DNA of 64,000 bases from Actinophytocola sp044466355 (GCF_044466355.1 NZ_JBITMQ010000002.1:434001-498000); one strand, 5' to 3'. Shown: positions 25,231-34,656, counted from the stretch's first letter. Made by a program: numbers and translations. The notes: generated by a model not told the origin, from the sequence alone.

Positions 25231-27255
25231 TCACACGAGGTCCCTCGGCACCGCGGCGTCCCAGTTCCGCGACCGGACCCGGCGGTCGCCCTCGAAGGCG
25301 TCGAGCCGGGCGTGGAGGACGAACTCGTCCCGCGTGCAGGTGAGCACCTGGCAGGTCTCGACGCGGACCGACCAGTCCCCGCGCGCGAAGGTCATCGTCC
25401 AGCGCGTCTCGCCGCGGGGCGAGGCGAAGTCGTCGGCGGTCCAGCTGTACCGCTCGCACACCCGCTTGCCGATCTCGATGTCGACGTCCTCGTAGCGGAT
25501 GGTGCCGGTGTCCTTGACGACGTCGAGCGACGACGAGTAGTCGATCATGCTGCGGCGCACGTCCCACCGGTACTCGCTCGGCGTCAGGCGCGTCGTCGCC
25601 AGCGGCGGGGCGCCCTCCGGCTCGTCGAACACCGTGCCGGTCACCTCGTCGGGCGCGGCGACCGGGCGCACGGGCAGCGCGAGCGAGCTGCCTTGCGTGT
25701 ACACGGTCATGCGCACCGGTTCCGGCGGCGGCCACGCGAGCGGCCAGTACGAAGTGGAGAGTGAGAGCCGGATCCGGTGGCCCGCCGGGAACGCCTGCGC
25801 GACACCGTTCAGCGGGATCTCGACCGCGTAGCGGCGCCCCGGCTCCAGCTGCCCCGGTTCCTCGTGTGACTCGTGGTGCGTCAGGTTGAGCAGGCCGTAG
25901 GTCACCCGGGTGGCCGAGCCGTCCTCCGCCACGTCCGACAGCCGCGCCGCGACCGTCGCGACCGGACGGTCGACCGACACGTCCAGCCGCACCACCGGGG
26001 CGCCGAGGATCTCGCAGGGTTCGGTCAGCACGTCGGTCTCGAACACCATCGCGCCGCCGTCCTCCTCGCGCTGGTCGTAGGGCAGGTCGGGCGGGGCGTT
26101 GTAGGAACACCACTTGCCCGCGAACTGCCCGAGCGACAACGGCGACTCGACCGACAGCACGGCGTCGACCGGGTCCGAGTCCTTCGGCACGATCCGGTTC
26201 GGGGCGAGGGGGTGCACGTCCTCCCGGATGTTCTTCGACGGCCACGCGGGCTCACCGACCCAGCGCCCCGGCCGCTGCTCGTACGACGTGGACGGCGGCA
26301 CGCTGTCCTGCATCCACGTGCGCAGCACCGGCTCGTCGGGCTCGTCGGGCGCCACGCCCTTCAGCCAGCGGTCGAACCAGCGCACGACCTCCTGCAGGTA
26401 GCCGATCGCCGGGCCCGGCACGCCGAGGTGCGGGTACTTGTGGGACCAGGGCCCGATCAGCCCCTTCCTCGGCACGTCGAGGCCGGCCATCAGCCGCAGC
26501 ACGGCGTTGGAGTAGCCGTCCGCCCAGCCGCACGAGGCGAACACCGGCACCTGCACGGCGGTGTAGTCCTCGCACACCGACGCGTGCCGCCAGTAGTCGT
26601 CGCGCCGCTGGTGGCGCAGCCATTCCGCGACCCACGGGCGGGCCGCGTCGAGCCGTTCGAACCACAGGTCCCGCCACCGCTCGCCGACCAGCGCCGGGTC
26701 CGGCGGGCACGTGCTGTAGGCGAACATCGTGCCCGACTCGGCGAGGTTGTCCGACAGCAGGCAGCCGCGCATGTAGTGCATGTCGTCGGCGAAGCGGTCG
26801 TCGGTGAACGAGGCGATGCAGATCGCGCCGAGGCTGGGTGGTTTGCGGGCCGCCACCTGCAACGCGGCGAACCCGCCCCACGAGATGCCCATCATGCCGG
26901 TCGTCCCGTCGCACCACGGCTGCTCGGCGAGCCAGGCGAGCACGTCCTCGGCGTCGCGCTGCTCCTGCTCGAGGTACTCGTCGGTGAGCACGCCCTCGGA
27001 CTCGCCGCTGCCCCGGATGTCCACCCGCACGCAGGCGTAGCCGTGCCCGGCCAGGTACGGGTGCGCGATCGAGTCCCGCACCGACGTCAGGTCCCGTTTG
27101 CGGTACGGGATGTACTCGCAGATCGCGGGCACGGGCTCGTCGTCCGACGACACCGGCCGCCAGATCCGTGCCGCCAGCCGGGTTCCGTCCGCCACCGGTA
27201 TCCACACGTGCTCGTCCTCGGTGACCGCGTGGGGCAGCGAGGTGACGACCCGCAT
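25231..27255 (-). CDS. CocE/NonD-family alpha/beta hydrolase (X-Pro dipeptidyl-peptidase S15 type)
   Basis: Serine hydrolase of 674 residues. The N-terminal alpha/beta domain has the nucleophile in GISWGG (Ser125), Asp246 in CGWADGYSN and His272 in GPWSHKYPH. A C-terminal jelly-roll X-Pro-type domain follows (from about 330, with RLDVSVDRPVATVAARLSDV). The family includes cocaine esterase and glutaryl acylase-like enzymes. No signal peptide is present. Its ATG shares one base with the stop of the ATP-grasp gene (TGATG), with GAGGAGG upstream, so the two are made together. An amide or ester made by the ligase is a likely substrate (inference). Confidence 0.92.
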   Translation of the reverse strand: MRVVTSLPHAVTEDEHVWIPVADGTRLAARIWRPVSSDDEPVPAICEYIPYRKRDLTSVRDSIAHPYLAGHGYACVRVDIRGSGESEGVLTDEYLEQEQRDAEDVLAWLAEQPWCDGTTGMMGISWGGFAALQVAARKPPSLGAICIASFTDDRFADDMHYMRGCLLSDNLAESGTMFAYSTCPPDPALVGERWRDLWFERLDAARPWVAEWLRHQRRDDYWRHASVCEDYTAVQVPVFASCGWADGYSNAVLRLMAGLDVPRKGLIGPWSHKYPHLGVPGPAIGYLQEVVRWFDRWLKGVAPDEPDEPVLRTWMQDSVPPSTSYEQRPGRWVGEPAWPSKNIREDVHPLAPNRIVPKDSDPVDAVLSVESPLSLGQFAGKWCSYNAPPDLPYDQREEDGGAMVFETDVLTEPCEILGAPVVRLDVSVDRPVATVAARLSDVAEDGSATRVTYGLLNLTHHESHEEPGQLEPGRRYAVEIPLNGVAQAFPAGHRIRLSLSTSYWPLAWPPPEPVRMTVYTQGSSLALPVRPVAAPDEVTGTVFDEPEGAPPLATTRLTPSEYRWDVRRSMIDYSSSLDVVKDTGTIRYEDVDIEIGKRVCERYSWTADDFASPRGETRWTMTFARGDWSVRVETCQVLTCTRDEFVLHARLDAFEGDRRVRSRNWDAAVPRDLV

Positions 27256-28529
27256 CACACCTCCTCGAACACGAACGGCAGCGCCGCGACGCACCGCCTG
27301 TACTTCTCCTCCATCTCCGCCACGTCCCGCGCGCCGACCACCATCTCCGCCAACTGGTAGCTGTAGCTGTCCTGGAAGTTCATCTCGGACAGCCGCTGCC
27401 CCTCCCCGACCTTGACGCGCACACGCACGCCGTCGATCTCCCGCTCGACCCGCGCGATGTCCGAAGTGGACGGCACGCGACGGACCACGCCGTCGTCGAA
27501 CCGGCGCAGGTACCAGTGGGCGGAGATGTCGTACGGCCCGCCGCCCTTCGGTCTTCCTGGGTCCTCCCCCAGCGCGGCCTTGATCAGGTAGTGGTGGTTG
27601 GGGAAGCCGTCGACCTGCTCGAACAGGTCCGCGTGCGTCTGCGAGTGCCGCGGGTTGATCTCCAGCAGCCCGACGTCACCGGTCGTGGGGTCGCAGAAGT
27701 ACTCGATGCTGAACGTGGTGTCGGTGAGTCCGATGTGCTCGATCACCCGCGTCGACACGTCCGTGAGGCGCCGCACCATCGACGAGGGCAGCCGCGACGG
27801 GTACTGGTGGCGAAGGAAGCTCGACACCCCGGGGTAGACGAGGGAGTCGAGCACGCCGTGCACCACGACCTCACCACCGTGGCAGTACCCCTCCACCGCG
27901 GCGCGTTCCCCGGTCATCGCCTGCTCCGCCAACGCGGACTGGCCACCGGCGGCGGCGATCTCGGGCGGCAGTTCCGCCTGCGCGAGCACGTACTCGAACG
28001 GTTCCCCCACCCGTGCCACACCGTCCCTCATCTCGGTGACGGCGCGCGTGAACTCCTGCTCGTCGGTGACCTCGAAGGCCAGGTCGGAGGAGAACGACTT
28101 CACCGGTTTGAGCCAGAACGGGTAGCCGACCTCGCCGGGTGGCCGCGCGTCGTCCAGGTCGACCAGGGCGAACGGGGGCAGCTCGGTGATCGCCTTGCGC
28201 TGTTCGAGCCGGCTCCAGTACTTGTGTTCGCAGCGCAGCACCGCCTCCAGGCTAGGGCCGCGCACGTCGAACCGGCGGCACAGCAGCGGCACGATCGTGC
28301 TCACGGGGAAGTCCCAGAACCCGATGATCGCGTCGATCGGCCCGTCGAACGCGGCGAGCTTCTTCTCCGCGGTGCGCAGCAGGTCGACGATCGGGATGTC
28401 CCCGACCTGCAGTTCGGCGATCGTGAGCAACCCGTGGAACTCGTACCGGTCCGCGTCCGGGACCCGGTGCAGCAGTTCGCGATTCCAGTCGTCGAGCCCG
28501 AGCACGACGATGTTCCTGCGTGAACCCAT
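27255..28529 (-). CDS. ATP-grasp ligase-like protein
   Basis: Carboxylate-amine ligase-like protein of 424 residues. After an N-terminal Rossmann-like region (NIVVLGLDDWNRELL) come the ATP-binding strand FWLKPVKSFSSDLAF (138-152), the segment ALAEQAMTGERAAVEG near 199-214, and the metal-binding LLEINPRHS (288-296). This is the ATP-grasp order, but I cannot match it to a named enzyme. The ATG at 28529 starts the conserved region. It is translationally coupled to the CocE-type hydrolase and divergent from phosphoketolase. Formation of an amide or peptide bond is the expected chemistry. Confidence 0.85.
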   Translation of the reverse strand: MGSRRNIVVLGLDDWNRELLHRVPDADRYEFHGLLTIAELQVGDIPIVDLLRTAEKKLAAFDGPIDAIIGFWDFPVSTIVPLLCRRFDVRGPSLEAVLRCEHKYWSRLEQRKAITELPPFALVDLDDARPPGEVGYPFWLKPVKSFSSDLAFEVTDEQEFTRAVTEMRDGVARVGEPFEYVLAQAELPPEIAAAGGQSALAEQAMTGERAAVEGYCHGGEVVVHGVLDSLVYPGVSSFLRHQYPSRLPSSMVRRLTDVSTRVIEHIGLTDTTFSIEYFCDPTTGDVGLLEINPRHSQTHADLFEQVDGFPNHHYLIKAALGEDPGRPKGGGPYDISAHWYLRRFDDGVVRRVPSTSDIARVEREIDGVRVRVKVGEGQRLSEMNFQDSYSYQLAEMVVGARDVAEMEEKYRRCVAALPFVFEEV

Positions 28530-28617
28530 GCAGCGAGGCGTACCCCACGGAGATCGCTTCTGAACTCTCCGCCGGCGCCACGCATAGGACCGGCCCCGCA
28601 CGGGCACCCAGACGCAC
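28530..28617. promoter_or_regulatory. divergent promoter region, ATP-grasp / phosphoketolase
   Basis: This 88-bp gap must hold both promoters. I see no clear -35/-10 pair or ribosome binding site on either side. AGGACCGGCCCC (28586-28597) only loosely resembles a DosR half-site and is not claimed as one. Confidence 0.4.
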
Positions 28618-30969
28618 GTGGACGAACTGCGGGTACTCGACGCGTACTGGCGAGCCGCCAACTACCTGTCGGTGGGCCAGATCTATCTGCTGGACAACCC
28701 GTTGCTGACCGAGCCGTTGCGGCGTGCGCACGTGAAGCCGCGGTTGCTGGGTCATTGGGGCACCACGCCGGGTCTGAACTTCGTCTACGCGCATCTGAAT
28801 CGGGTGATCCGGGCGCGTGACGTGGACATGATGTACGTGATCGGTCCTGGTCATGGTGGTCCGGCGATGCTCGCGAACACGTGGCTGGAGGGCAGTTACA
28901 CCGAGGCCGACCCCGGTGTGCCACGGGACGTGCAGGGCATGCGTCAGCTGTTCCGGCAGTTCTCGTTCCCCGGCGGCGTGCCCAGCCACGTCGCACCGGA
29001 GGTGCCCGGCTCCATCCACGAGGGCGGCGAGCTGGGCTACTCGCTGGCGCACGCGTTCGGGGCCGCCTTCGACAACCCCGGCCTGGTCGTGGCGTGCGTG
29101 GTCGGCGACGGCGAGGCGGAGACCGGGCCGCTCGCGACGAGCTGGCACGCCAACAAGTTCCTCGATCCGGTGCACGACGGGGCGGTGTTGCCGATCCTGC
29201 ACCTGAACGGCTACAAGATCGCGAACCCGGCGGTGCTGGCCCGCATCCCGGAGGAGGAACTGGACGCCCTGCTGCACGGCTACGGCTACGCGCCGCGCCA
29301 CGTCACCGGCTCCGTCGACACAGACCCGGACCGGATGCACGAGGACATGGCCGCCGCCCTGGACGCCGCGTTCGACGAGATCGCCGCCATCCAGGCGCGT
29401 GCCCGGACCGGGGGTGACCGTACGCGGCCGCGGTGGCCGCTGATCGTGCTGCGCTCGCCGAAGGGCTGGACCGGGCCCGCCGACGTGGACGGCGTGAAGG
29501 TGGCCGGTACGTGGCGGTCGCACCAGGTGCCACTTTCCGGGGTCCGCGACAACCCCGAGCACCTCGCCCTGCTGGAGGACTGGCTGCGTTCCTACCGGCC
29601 CGACGAACTGTTCGACGACCGGGGAGCGCCCCGTGCCGAACTGCTGGCGCAGGTACCCGATGGTGACCGCAGGATGGGGGCCAACCCGCACGCCAACGGC
29701 GGCCTGCTGCTGCGTCCCCTCGACCTGCCCGACTTCCGCACCTACGCCACCGAGGTGGACGAGCACGGCGCCTCGACTTCGGAGCCGACCCGGGTGCTGG
29801 GCCGGTTTCTGCGGGATGTGGTCCGCCAGAACGCCGAGTACCGCGACTTCCGGATCTTCGGCCCGGACGAGACCGCGTCCAACCGCCTCGACACCGTGTA
29901 CGAGGCGACCGGCAAACAGTGGCAGGCCGAGACACTGCCCGGCGACGAGCACCTGGACCCCGACGGCCGCGTGGTCGAGGTGCTCTCCGAACACCTGTGC
30001 CAGGGCTGGCTGGAGGGCTACCTGCTGACCGGCCGCCACGGCCTGTTCTCCTGCTACGAGGCGTTCATCCACATCGTCGACTCGATGTTCAACCAGCACG
30101 CGAAATGGCTCAAGACCAGCCGGAAGCTGCCGTGGCGGCGCCCGGTCGCGTCCCTGAACTACCTGCTCACCTCGCATGTGTGGCGACAGGACCACAACGG
30201 CTTCTCCCACCAGGACCCCGGGTTCATCGACCACGTCATGAACAAGAAGGCCGAGGTCATCCGGGTGTACCTGCCCGCGGACACCAACACCTTGCTGTCG
30301 GTGGCGGACCACTGCCTGCGCAGCCGCGACTACGTCAACGTCATGGTCGCCGGCAAGAACGAGACGCCGGACTGGCTGCCCATGGACGAGGCCGTCCTGC
30401 ACGCCACGAGGGGTGCGGGCATCTGGGACTGGGCAGGCAACGAGGGTGGGGAGGAGCCGGACGTCGTGCTCGCCTGCGCCGGTGACGCACCCACGCTGGA
30501 GGTGATGGCCGCGACCGCGATCCTCCGCGAGCACCTGCCGGACCTGAAGGTGCGGGTGGTCAACGTGGTCGACCTGATGCGCCTGCAACCCCGCACCGAA
30601 CACCCCCACGGCATGACCGACCCCGAGTTCGACGCCATGTTCACCACCGACAAACCGGTCATCTTCGCCTACCACGGCTACCCGTGGCTGATCCACCGCC
30701 TCACGTACCGGCGCACCAACCACGTGAACATCCACGTCCGCGGCTACAAGGAGGAAGGCACCACCACCACACCGTTCGACATGCTCGTGCTCAACGACCT
30801 CGACCGGTTCCGCCTCGTCATCGACGTGCTCGACCGCGTCCCCGGCCTCGGCACCAGCACCGCGCTGGTCCGCCAGCGCATGGCCGACCTGCGGGCCCGC
30901 CACCACGAGTGGACCCGCGAACACGGCGAGGACCTGCCCGAGGTCCGCGACTGGGTGTGGCCGTACTGA
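28618..30969 (+). CDS. phosphoketolase (xylulose-5-P / fructose-6-P)
   Basis: Thiamine-diphosphate enzyme of 783 residues that cleaves xylulose 5-phosphate and/or fructose 6-phosphate to acetyl phosphate. Family hallmarks are LDAYWRAANYLSVGQIYL, GHWGTTPGLNFVYAHLN, the cofactor motif VGDGEAETGP, and QDHNGFSHQDPGFIDHV. The frame is closed by a TAG at 28585, so the N-terminus can hardly be longer. The GTG at 28618 has no ribosome binding site. It ends in TGATG, coupling it to acetate kinase, which turns acetyl phosphate into acetate and ATP. Confidence 0.95.
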   Translation: MDELRVLDAYWRAANYLSVGQIYLLDNPLLTEPLRRAHVKPRLLGHWGTTPGLNFVYAHLNRVIRARDVDMMYVIGPGHGGPAMLANTWLEGSYTEADPGVPRDVQGMRQLFRQFSFPGGVPSHVAPEVPGSIHEGGELGYSLAHAFGAAFDNPGLVVACVVGDGEAETGPLATSWHANKFLDPVHDGAVLPILHLNGYKIANPAVLARIPEEELDALLHGYGYAPRHVTGSVDTDPDRMHEDMAAALDAAFDEIAAIQARARTGGDRTRPRWPLIVLRSPKGWTGPADVDGVKVAGTWRSHQVPLSGVRDNPEHLALLEDWLRSYRPDELFDDRGAPRAELLAQVPDGDRRMGANPHANGGLLLRPLDLPDFRTYATEVDEHGASTSEPTRVLGRFLRDVVRQNAEYRDFRIFGPDETASNRLDTVYEATGKQWQAETLPGDEHLDPDGRVVEVLSEHLCQGWLEGYLLTGRHGLFSCYEAFIHIVDSMFNQHAKWLKTSRKLPWRRPVASLNYLLTSHVWRQDHNGFSHQDPGFIDHVMNKKAEVIRVYLPADTNTLLSVADHCLRSRDYVNVMVAGKNETPDWLPMDEAVLHATRGAGIWDWAGNEGGEEPDVVLACAGDAPTLEVMAATAILREHLPDLKVRVVNVVDLMRLQPRTEHPHGMTDPEFDAMFTTDKPVIFAYHGYPWLIHRLTYRRTNHVNIHVRGYKEEGTTTTPFDMLVLNDLDRFRLVIDVLDRVPGLGTSTALVRQRMADLRARHHEWTREHGEDLPEVRDWVWPY

Positions 30970-32033
30970 TGACCGCCGTGCTGGTGGTCAACGCGGGCTC
31001 GTCGAGCCTGAAGCTCGCGCTGCTCGACGACGCCGACGAGGTCGTCGGCGCCACCACCGTCGAACGCTGGTCGGGCGGTGACGAGACCGACGACATCGAG
31101 GAGTTCGTCGAGGGCCTGCCCGGCGTCGACGCGGTCGGACACCGGATCGTGCACGGCGGCCCCCACCTGACCGACCCGGTGCGGCTCGACGCCGACGTCC
31201 GCGACCGCATCGCGGGCCTGACCGAGCTGGCGCCGCTGCACCAGCCACGCGGCGTCGCGGGCATCGACGCGGTGGGCGCGGTGCTGCCCGGCGTGCCCGC
31301 GGTGGCGTGTTTCGACACGGCGTTCCACCACGCGATGCCCGAGGCGGCCAGGACGTACGCGCTGCCCCGGCGGTGGAACGAGCGCTGGGCGTTGCGGCGC
31401 TACGGCTTCCACGGTCTCTCACACGCACACGTGGCGCGGCGGGTGGCGGAGCTCGCGGGTCCGGACCGCCGGATCGTGAGCTGTCACCTGGGGGCTGGCG
31501 CGTCACTCGCGGCGATCGCAGGCACCCGTTCGGTCGACACGACGATGGGGTTCACGCCGCTCGCCGGTCTGGTGATGGCGACCCGGTCCGGTGACGTCGA
31601 CCCCGGGCTGGTGCTGTGGCTGCTGCACCACGGCGGTGTGTCGCCCGACGAACTGTCGGACCTGCTGGAGCACCACAGCGGGCTGGCCGGGTTGACCGGG
31701 GGCAGCGGCGACCTGCGGGACATCGTCGGCGAACCACGGCTGCGTCCCGCGCTGGACGTGTACCTGCACCGGCTGCGCGGGGAGGTCGCGGCGATGGCGG
31801 CGGCGATGAACGGCCTCGACGTGCTCGTGTTCACCGGCGGTGTCGGCGAGCACCAGCCCGTGGTGCGCGCGGAGGCCGCGGCGGGACTGGCGTTCCTCGG
31901 TGTGGCCGTGGACGCGGGCACGGAGGTTAACGGCGACTCGGAGATCACCGCACCGGGTGCCGCCGTGCGCACGTTCGTGCTCACCGCCCGCGAGGACGTG
32001 GAGATCGCCCGTCAGGTCCGTTCTGTGGTCTGA
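30969..32033 (+). CDS. ackA: acetate kinase
   Basis: Converts acetyl phosphate and ADP to acetate and ATP. It has the ASKHA N-terminal motif VLVVNAGSSSLK, the signature CFDTAFHHAMPE, GFHGLSHAHVA, CHLGAGASLAAI and the C-terminal FTGGVGEHQPVVR. At 354 residues it is shorter than typical AckA (about 400), mainly from a reduced insert after the first strand. That is common in actinomycete copies next to phosphoketolase. Its ATG overlaps the phosphoketolase stop (TGATG). Confidence 0.93.
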   Translation: MTAVLVVNAGSSSLKLALLDDADEVVGATTVERWSGGDETDDIEEFVEGLPGVDAVGHRIVHGGPHLTDPVRLDADVRDRIAGLTELAPLHQPRGVAGIDAVGAVLPGVPAVACFDTAFHHAMPEAARTYALPRRWNERWALRRYGFHGLSHAHVARRVAELAGPDRRIVSCHLGAGASLAAIAGTRSVDTTMGFTPLAGLVMATRSGDVDPGLVLWLLHHGGVSPDELSDLLEHHSGLAGLTGGSGDLRDIVGEPRLRPALDVYLHRLRGEVAAMAAAMNGLDVLVFTGGVGEHQPVVRAEAAAGLAFLGVAVDAGTEVNGDSEITAPGAAVRTFVLTAREDVEIARQVRSVV

Positions 32034-32105
32034 CAGGGACTCGGTTCCCCAGGCCTTGTCCTCGGGCATACGGTTGTCCCGCGACGAACGAGCCGAGGAG
32101 GCGTC

Positions 32106-32753
32106 GTGGCCATCCGGGTCATGCTGGTGGACGACCACGAGATCGTGCGGCGCGGCCTCGCGGACCTCATCGGGACGGCCGACGACCTGGAGGTCGTCGG
32201 CGAGGCCGCGGGCGTCGAGGAGGCGTTGGCGAGGACGCCGCAGGTGAACCCGGACGTGGCGGTGCTGGACGTCCGCATGCCCGACGGCAACGGGATCGAG
32301 CTGTGCCGTGAGCTGAGGTCGCGGCTACCCGGCCTGATCTGCCTGATGCTGACGTCCTACGCCGACGACGAAGCGCTGTTCGACGCGATCATGGCCGGGG
32401 CGTCGGGGTTCGTGCTGAAACAGGTGCTGGGCCTGGACCTGCTGGACGCGATCCGCACCGTGGGCGCGGGCGAGTCGTTGCTCGACCCGAAGACGACCAC
32501 CGCGCTCATGAACCGGATCCGCCGGGAGCGGGCGGCGCCGAACCCGCTCGACGCCCTCACCGAGCAGGAGCGGGCCGTGTTCGACCTCATCGGGGAAGGG
32601 CTCACCAACCGGCAGATCGGTGAGCAGCTCTTCCTCGCCGAGAAGACGATCAAGAACTACGTCTCGCACCTGTTGAACAAGCTCGGGATGCAGCGGCGGA
32701 CCCAGGCCGCCGTGCTGGCGGCCGAGCTTCGGTCCCGTAGGCAGGAGAGCTGA
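32106..32753 (+). CDS. NarL/DevR-family response regulator
   Basis: Two-component regulator of 215 residues. The receiver domain has Asp9/Asp10, the phospho-acceptor Asp55 in VLDVRMPDG, and Lys105 in GFVLK. The C-terminal LuxR-type helix-turn-helix (about 148-210) has LTEQERAVFDLIGEGLTNRQ and TIKNYVSHLLNKLGMQRRTQ. The sequence is close to mycobacterial DevR/DosR in outline. GAGGAGG precedes the GTG. It is convergent with a DevS-like kinase and downstream of phosphoketolase-ackA, which may be among its targets. Confidence 0.93.
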   Translation: MAIRVMLVDDHEIVRRGLADLIGTADDLEVVGEAAGVEEALARTPQVNPDVAVLDVRMPDGNGIELCRELRSRLPGLICLMLTSYADDEALFDAIMAGASGFVLKQVLGLDLLDAIRTVGAGESLLDPKTTTALMNRIRRERAAPNPLDALTEQERAVFDLIGEGLTNRQIGEQLFLAEKTIKNYVSHLLNKLGMQRRTQAAVLAAELRSRRQES

Positions 32754-32770
32754 GCTTCCCGTCGGCCCGG

Positions 32771-34495
32771 TCACACCGGGTTGAGGGGAACCCGCCACAC
32801 GAGTCGTGTGCCGCCGTCCGGGTTGGGGCACACCGTCACCGCTCCCCCGCACTCCCGTGCCCGCCGCTCGAGGTGGAGCAACCCGCTCCGCGCGACGTCC
32901 GGCGGCATGCCCACCCCGTTGTCCGTCACCCCGACGACGAGATCGGCTCCGGCTTCGACCGTCACGACGATGTCCGACGCGTGTGCGTGCCGGACCGCGT
33001 TGCTGACGCCCTCCCGCAACGCCGCCAGCGCGTGCTCCGCCACCTGTTGGGGCACCAGCGTGTCCACGGCACCGGAAATCCGCACGGCGGGCGACATGTC
33101 GGTGTTCGCGCTGGCCTCGGCGACCAGGTCGAGCATGCGCCTGCGGAGGCTGGCCGGGCTCTCCTCGCCCGCCGTGTGGAGGTCGAAGATCGACGTGCGG
33201 ATCTCCCGCATCGTCTCGTCCAGCTGACCGACGACCCGGGTCACGCGGGCCCGGGCCTCACCGTCGGTGATGCGCCCGACGATGGCCTGCAGGCTCATGC
33301 CCGCGGCGAACAACCGCTGGATCACGTGGTCGTGCAGGTCGCCCGCGATGCGGTCGCGGTCGGCCAGCACGTCCAGCATCCGTTGCTGTCGTTGCTTGTC
33401 GGCGAGTTCGAGTGCCAGCGCGGCCTGCGCGGCGAACGACGCGAGCATCGGCAGCTCGTCGTGGCCGAACTGGGCGTCCCCCTTGTCGCGCAGTGCCAGC
33501 AGCAGGCCGCTGAGGCCCGTCGCCGAGCCGAACGGCACCGCGTCGGCCGGACCGAACTCGCCGAAGAGGTCGGCTTCCGAACCGAGTGTCAGCGCGAAGT
33601 CCGCGTAGACGGTCGGCTCGCCGTCGTTGATGACCGTCGCGATCGCCGGTGTCGCGGTCGACAGGCGGTGGCCGATCATCTCCTCGCCCCGGGTGCCCGC
33701 GCCCGCCTCCACGGTGAGCGTCTCGCCCTCCTCGTCGGCCAGCAGGATCAGTGCGGAGTCCGACCCGGACAGCTCACGCGTGCGCAGCGCGATCAGCCGC
33801 AGCGCCTCCGCACTCGACCCGCCACCGAGCAGCAGCCCGTTGACCTCGGCGGACGCGTGCTGCCAGCGCTCACGCAGCCGCGCCTGCTCGAACAGGCGGG
33901 CGTTCTCCACGGCCACACCGGCCGCGGCGGCCAGCGCTTCGAGGACGACCACGTCGTCGTCGCTGAACTCGGTCTCGCCCCGCTTCTCGGTCAGGTAGAT
34001 GTTGCCGAACACCTCGTCCCGCACCCGGACCGGCGTGCCGAGGAAGCTGCGCATCGGCGGGTGGTTGGCCGGGAAGCCGACCGACGACGGGTGGCCGGTG
34101 AGATCCGGCAACCGGATCGGGTACGGGTGCTCGATCAGGTGCCCGAGCAGTCCCTTGCCCTCCGGCAGGTGCCCCATGGTCGCGCGGGTGTCCGGGTCGA
34201 TGCCGACGTACACGAACTCCGAGAGCCCCTCGTCGCCCAGCACGCCGAGCGCGCCGTAGCGGGCGTCGACCAGCTCGACGGCGGTCTCGACGATCCGCTG
34301 CAGCGTGCCTGCCAGCTCCAGACCGGCGCCGACCGCGACGACCGCGTCCAGGAGTCCCTGGAGGCGGTCGCGGGTCTTGCCGATCTCGGTCAGCCGGTCC
34401 TGCAGCTCGTTCAGCAGCTCGTCGAGGCGCAGCCCGGCGAGCGACGCACCGACGGCCGAACGCTTGGGTCTCGCTGCCCCTGTGCCGTCCGGCAT
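32771..34495 (-). CDS. DevS/DosT-like GAF-GAF sensor histidine kinase
   Basis: Soluble kinase of 574 residues, almost the length of mycobacterial DosS. Two GAF domains (about 62-200 and 230-365) precede the dimerisation segment with the phospho-His388 (GDLHDHVIQRLF) and an HATPase domain with NAVRHAHAS and VTDNGVGMP. In GAF-A a His (about 145, in NHPPMRSFLG) falls where DosS has its haem ligand, so a haem gas or redox sensor is likely. The ATG at 34495 has GGAG upstream. The partner regulator gene is convergent, 17 bp away. Confidence 0.9.
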   Translation of the reverse strand: MPDGTGAARPKRSAVGASLAGLRLDELLNELQDRLTEIGKTRDRLQGLLDAVVAVGAGLELAGTLQRIVETAVELVDARYGALGVLGDEGLSEFVYVGIDPDTRATMGHLPEGKGLLGHLIEHPYPIRLPDLTGHPSSVGFPANHPPMRSFLGTPVRVRDEVFGNIYLTEKRGETEFSDDDVVVLEALAAAAGVAVENARLFEQARLRERWQHASAEVNGLLLGGGSSAEALRLIALRTRELSGSDSALILLADEEGETLTVEAGAGTRGEEMIGHRLSTATPAIATVINDGEPTVYADFALTLGSEADLFGEFGPADAVPFGSATGLSGLLLALRDKGDAQFGHDELPMLASFAAQAALALELADKQRQQRMLDVLADRDRIAGDLHDHVIQRLFAAGMSLQAIVGRITDGEARARVTRVVGQLDETMREIRTSIFDLHTAGEESPASLRRRMLDLVAEASANTDMSPAVRISGAVDTLVPQQVAEHALAALREGVSNAVRHAHASDIVVTVEAGADLVVGVTDNGVGMPPDVARSGLLHLERRARECGGAVTVCPNPDGGTRLVWRVPLNPV

Positions 34496-34617
34496 CCCAC
34501 AACTCCGCTCTGGAATCCGGTGACCGCTGGGCAGTTCGGCCACCGCGCAACCAATCCAGGGTAACCGCACCGGCGAGCACTGTCAGGGATCGCCGGAGTG
34601 TGTCCCGCCGTCCGCGA

Positions 34618-34635
34618 CCACGCCGCCGAGCGTGG
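34618..34635 (-). terminator. stem-loop downstream of the tetR gene
   Basis: CCACGC-CGCCGA-GCGTGG is a perfect 6-bp stem, 21 bases beyond the tetR stop and within the 161-bp gap upstream of the sensor kinase. It is probably the terminator of the tetR transcript. The rest of the gap shows nothing clear. Confidence 0.4.
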
Positions 34636-34656
34636 GGACCATCCACTGAGGACGCG

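Noticed and set aside
28586..28597. AGGACCGGCCCC as a DosR box in front of phosphoketolase
   Set aside because: Only one half-site resembles GGGAC...GTCCC, the other half is wrong, and it does not reach a meaningful match.
28252..30924. Open minus-strand frame of 890 codons opposite phosphoketolase
   Set aside because: It is the GC-rich antisense shadow of a clearly conserved enzyme, with Val/Arg/His-rich filler and no domain. Similar long shadows occur opposite the CocE-type gene, recQ and the FAD oxidoreductase.
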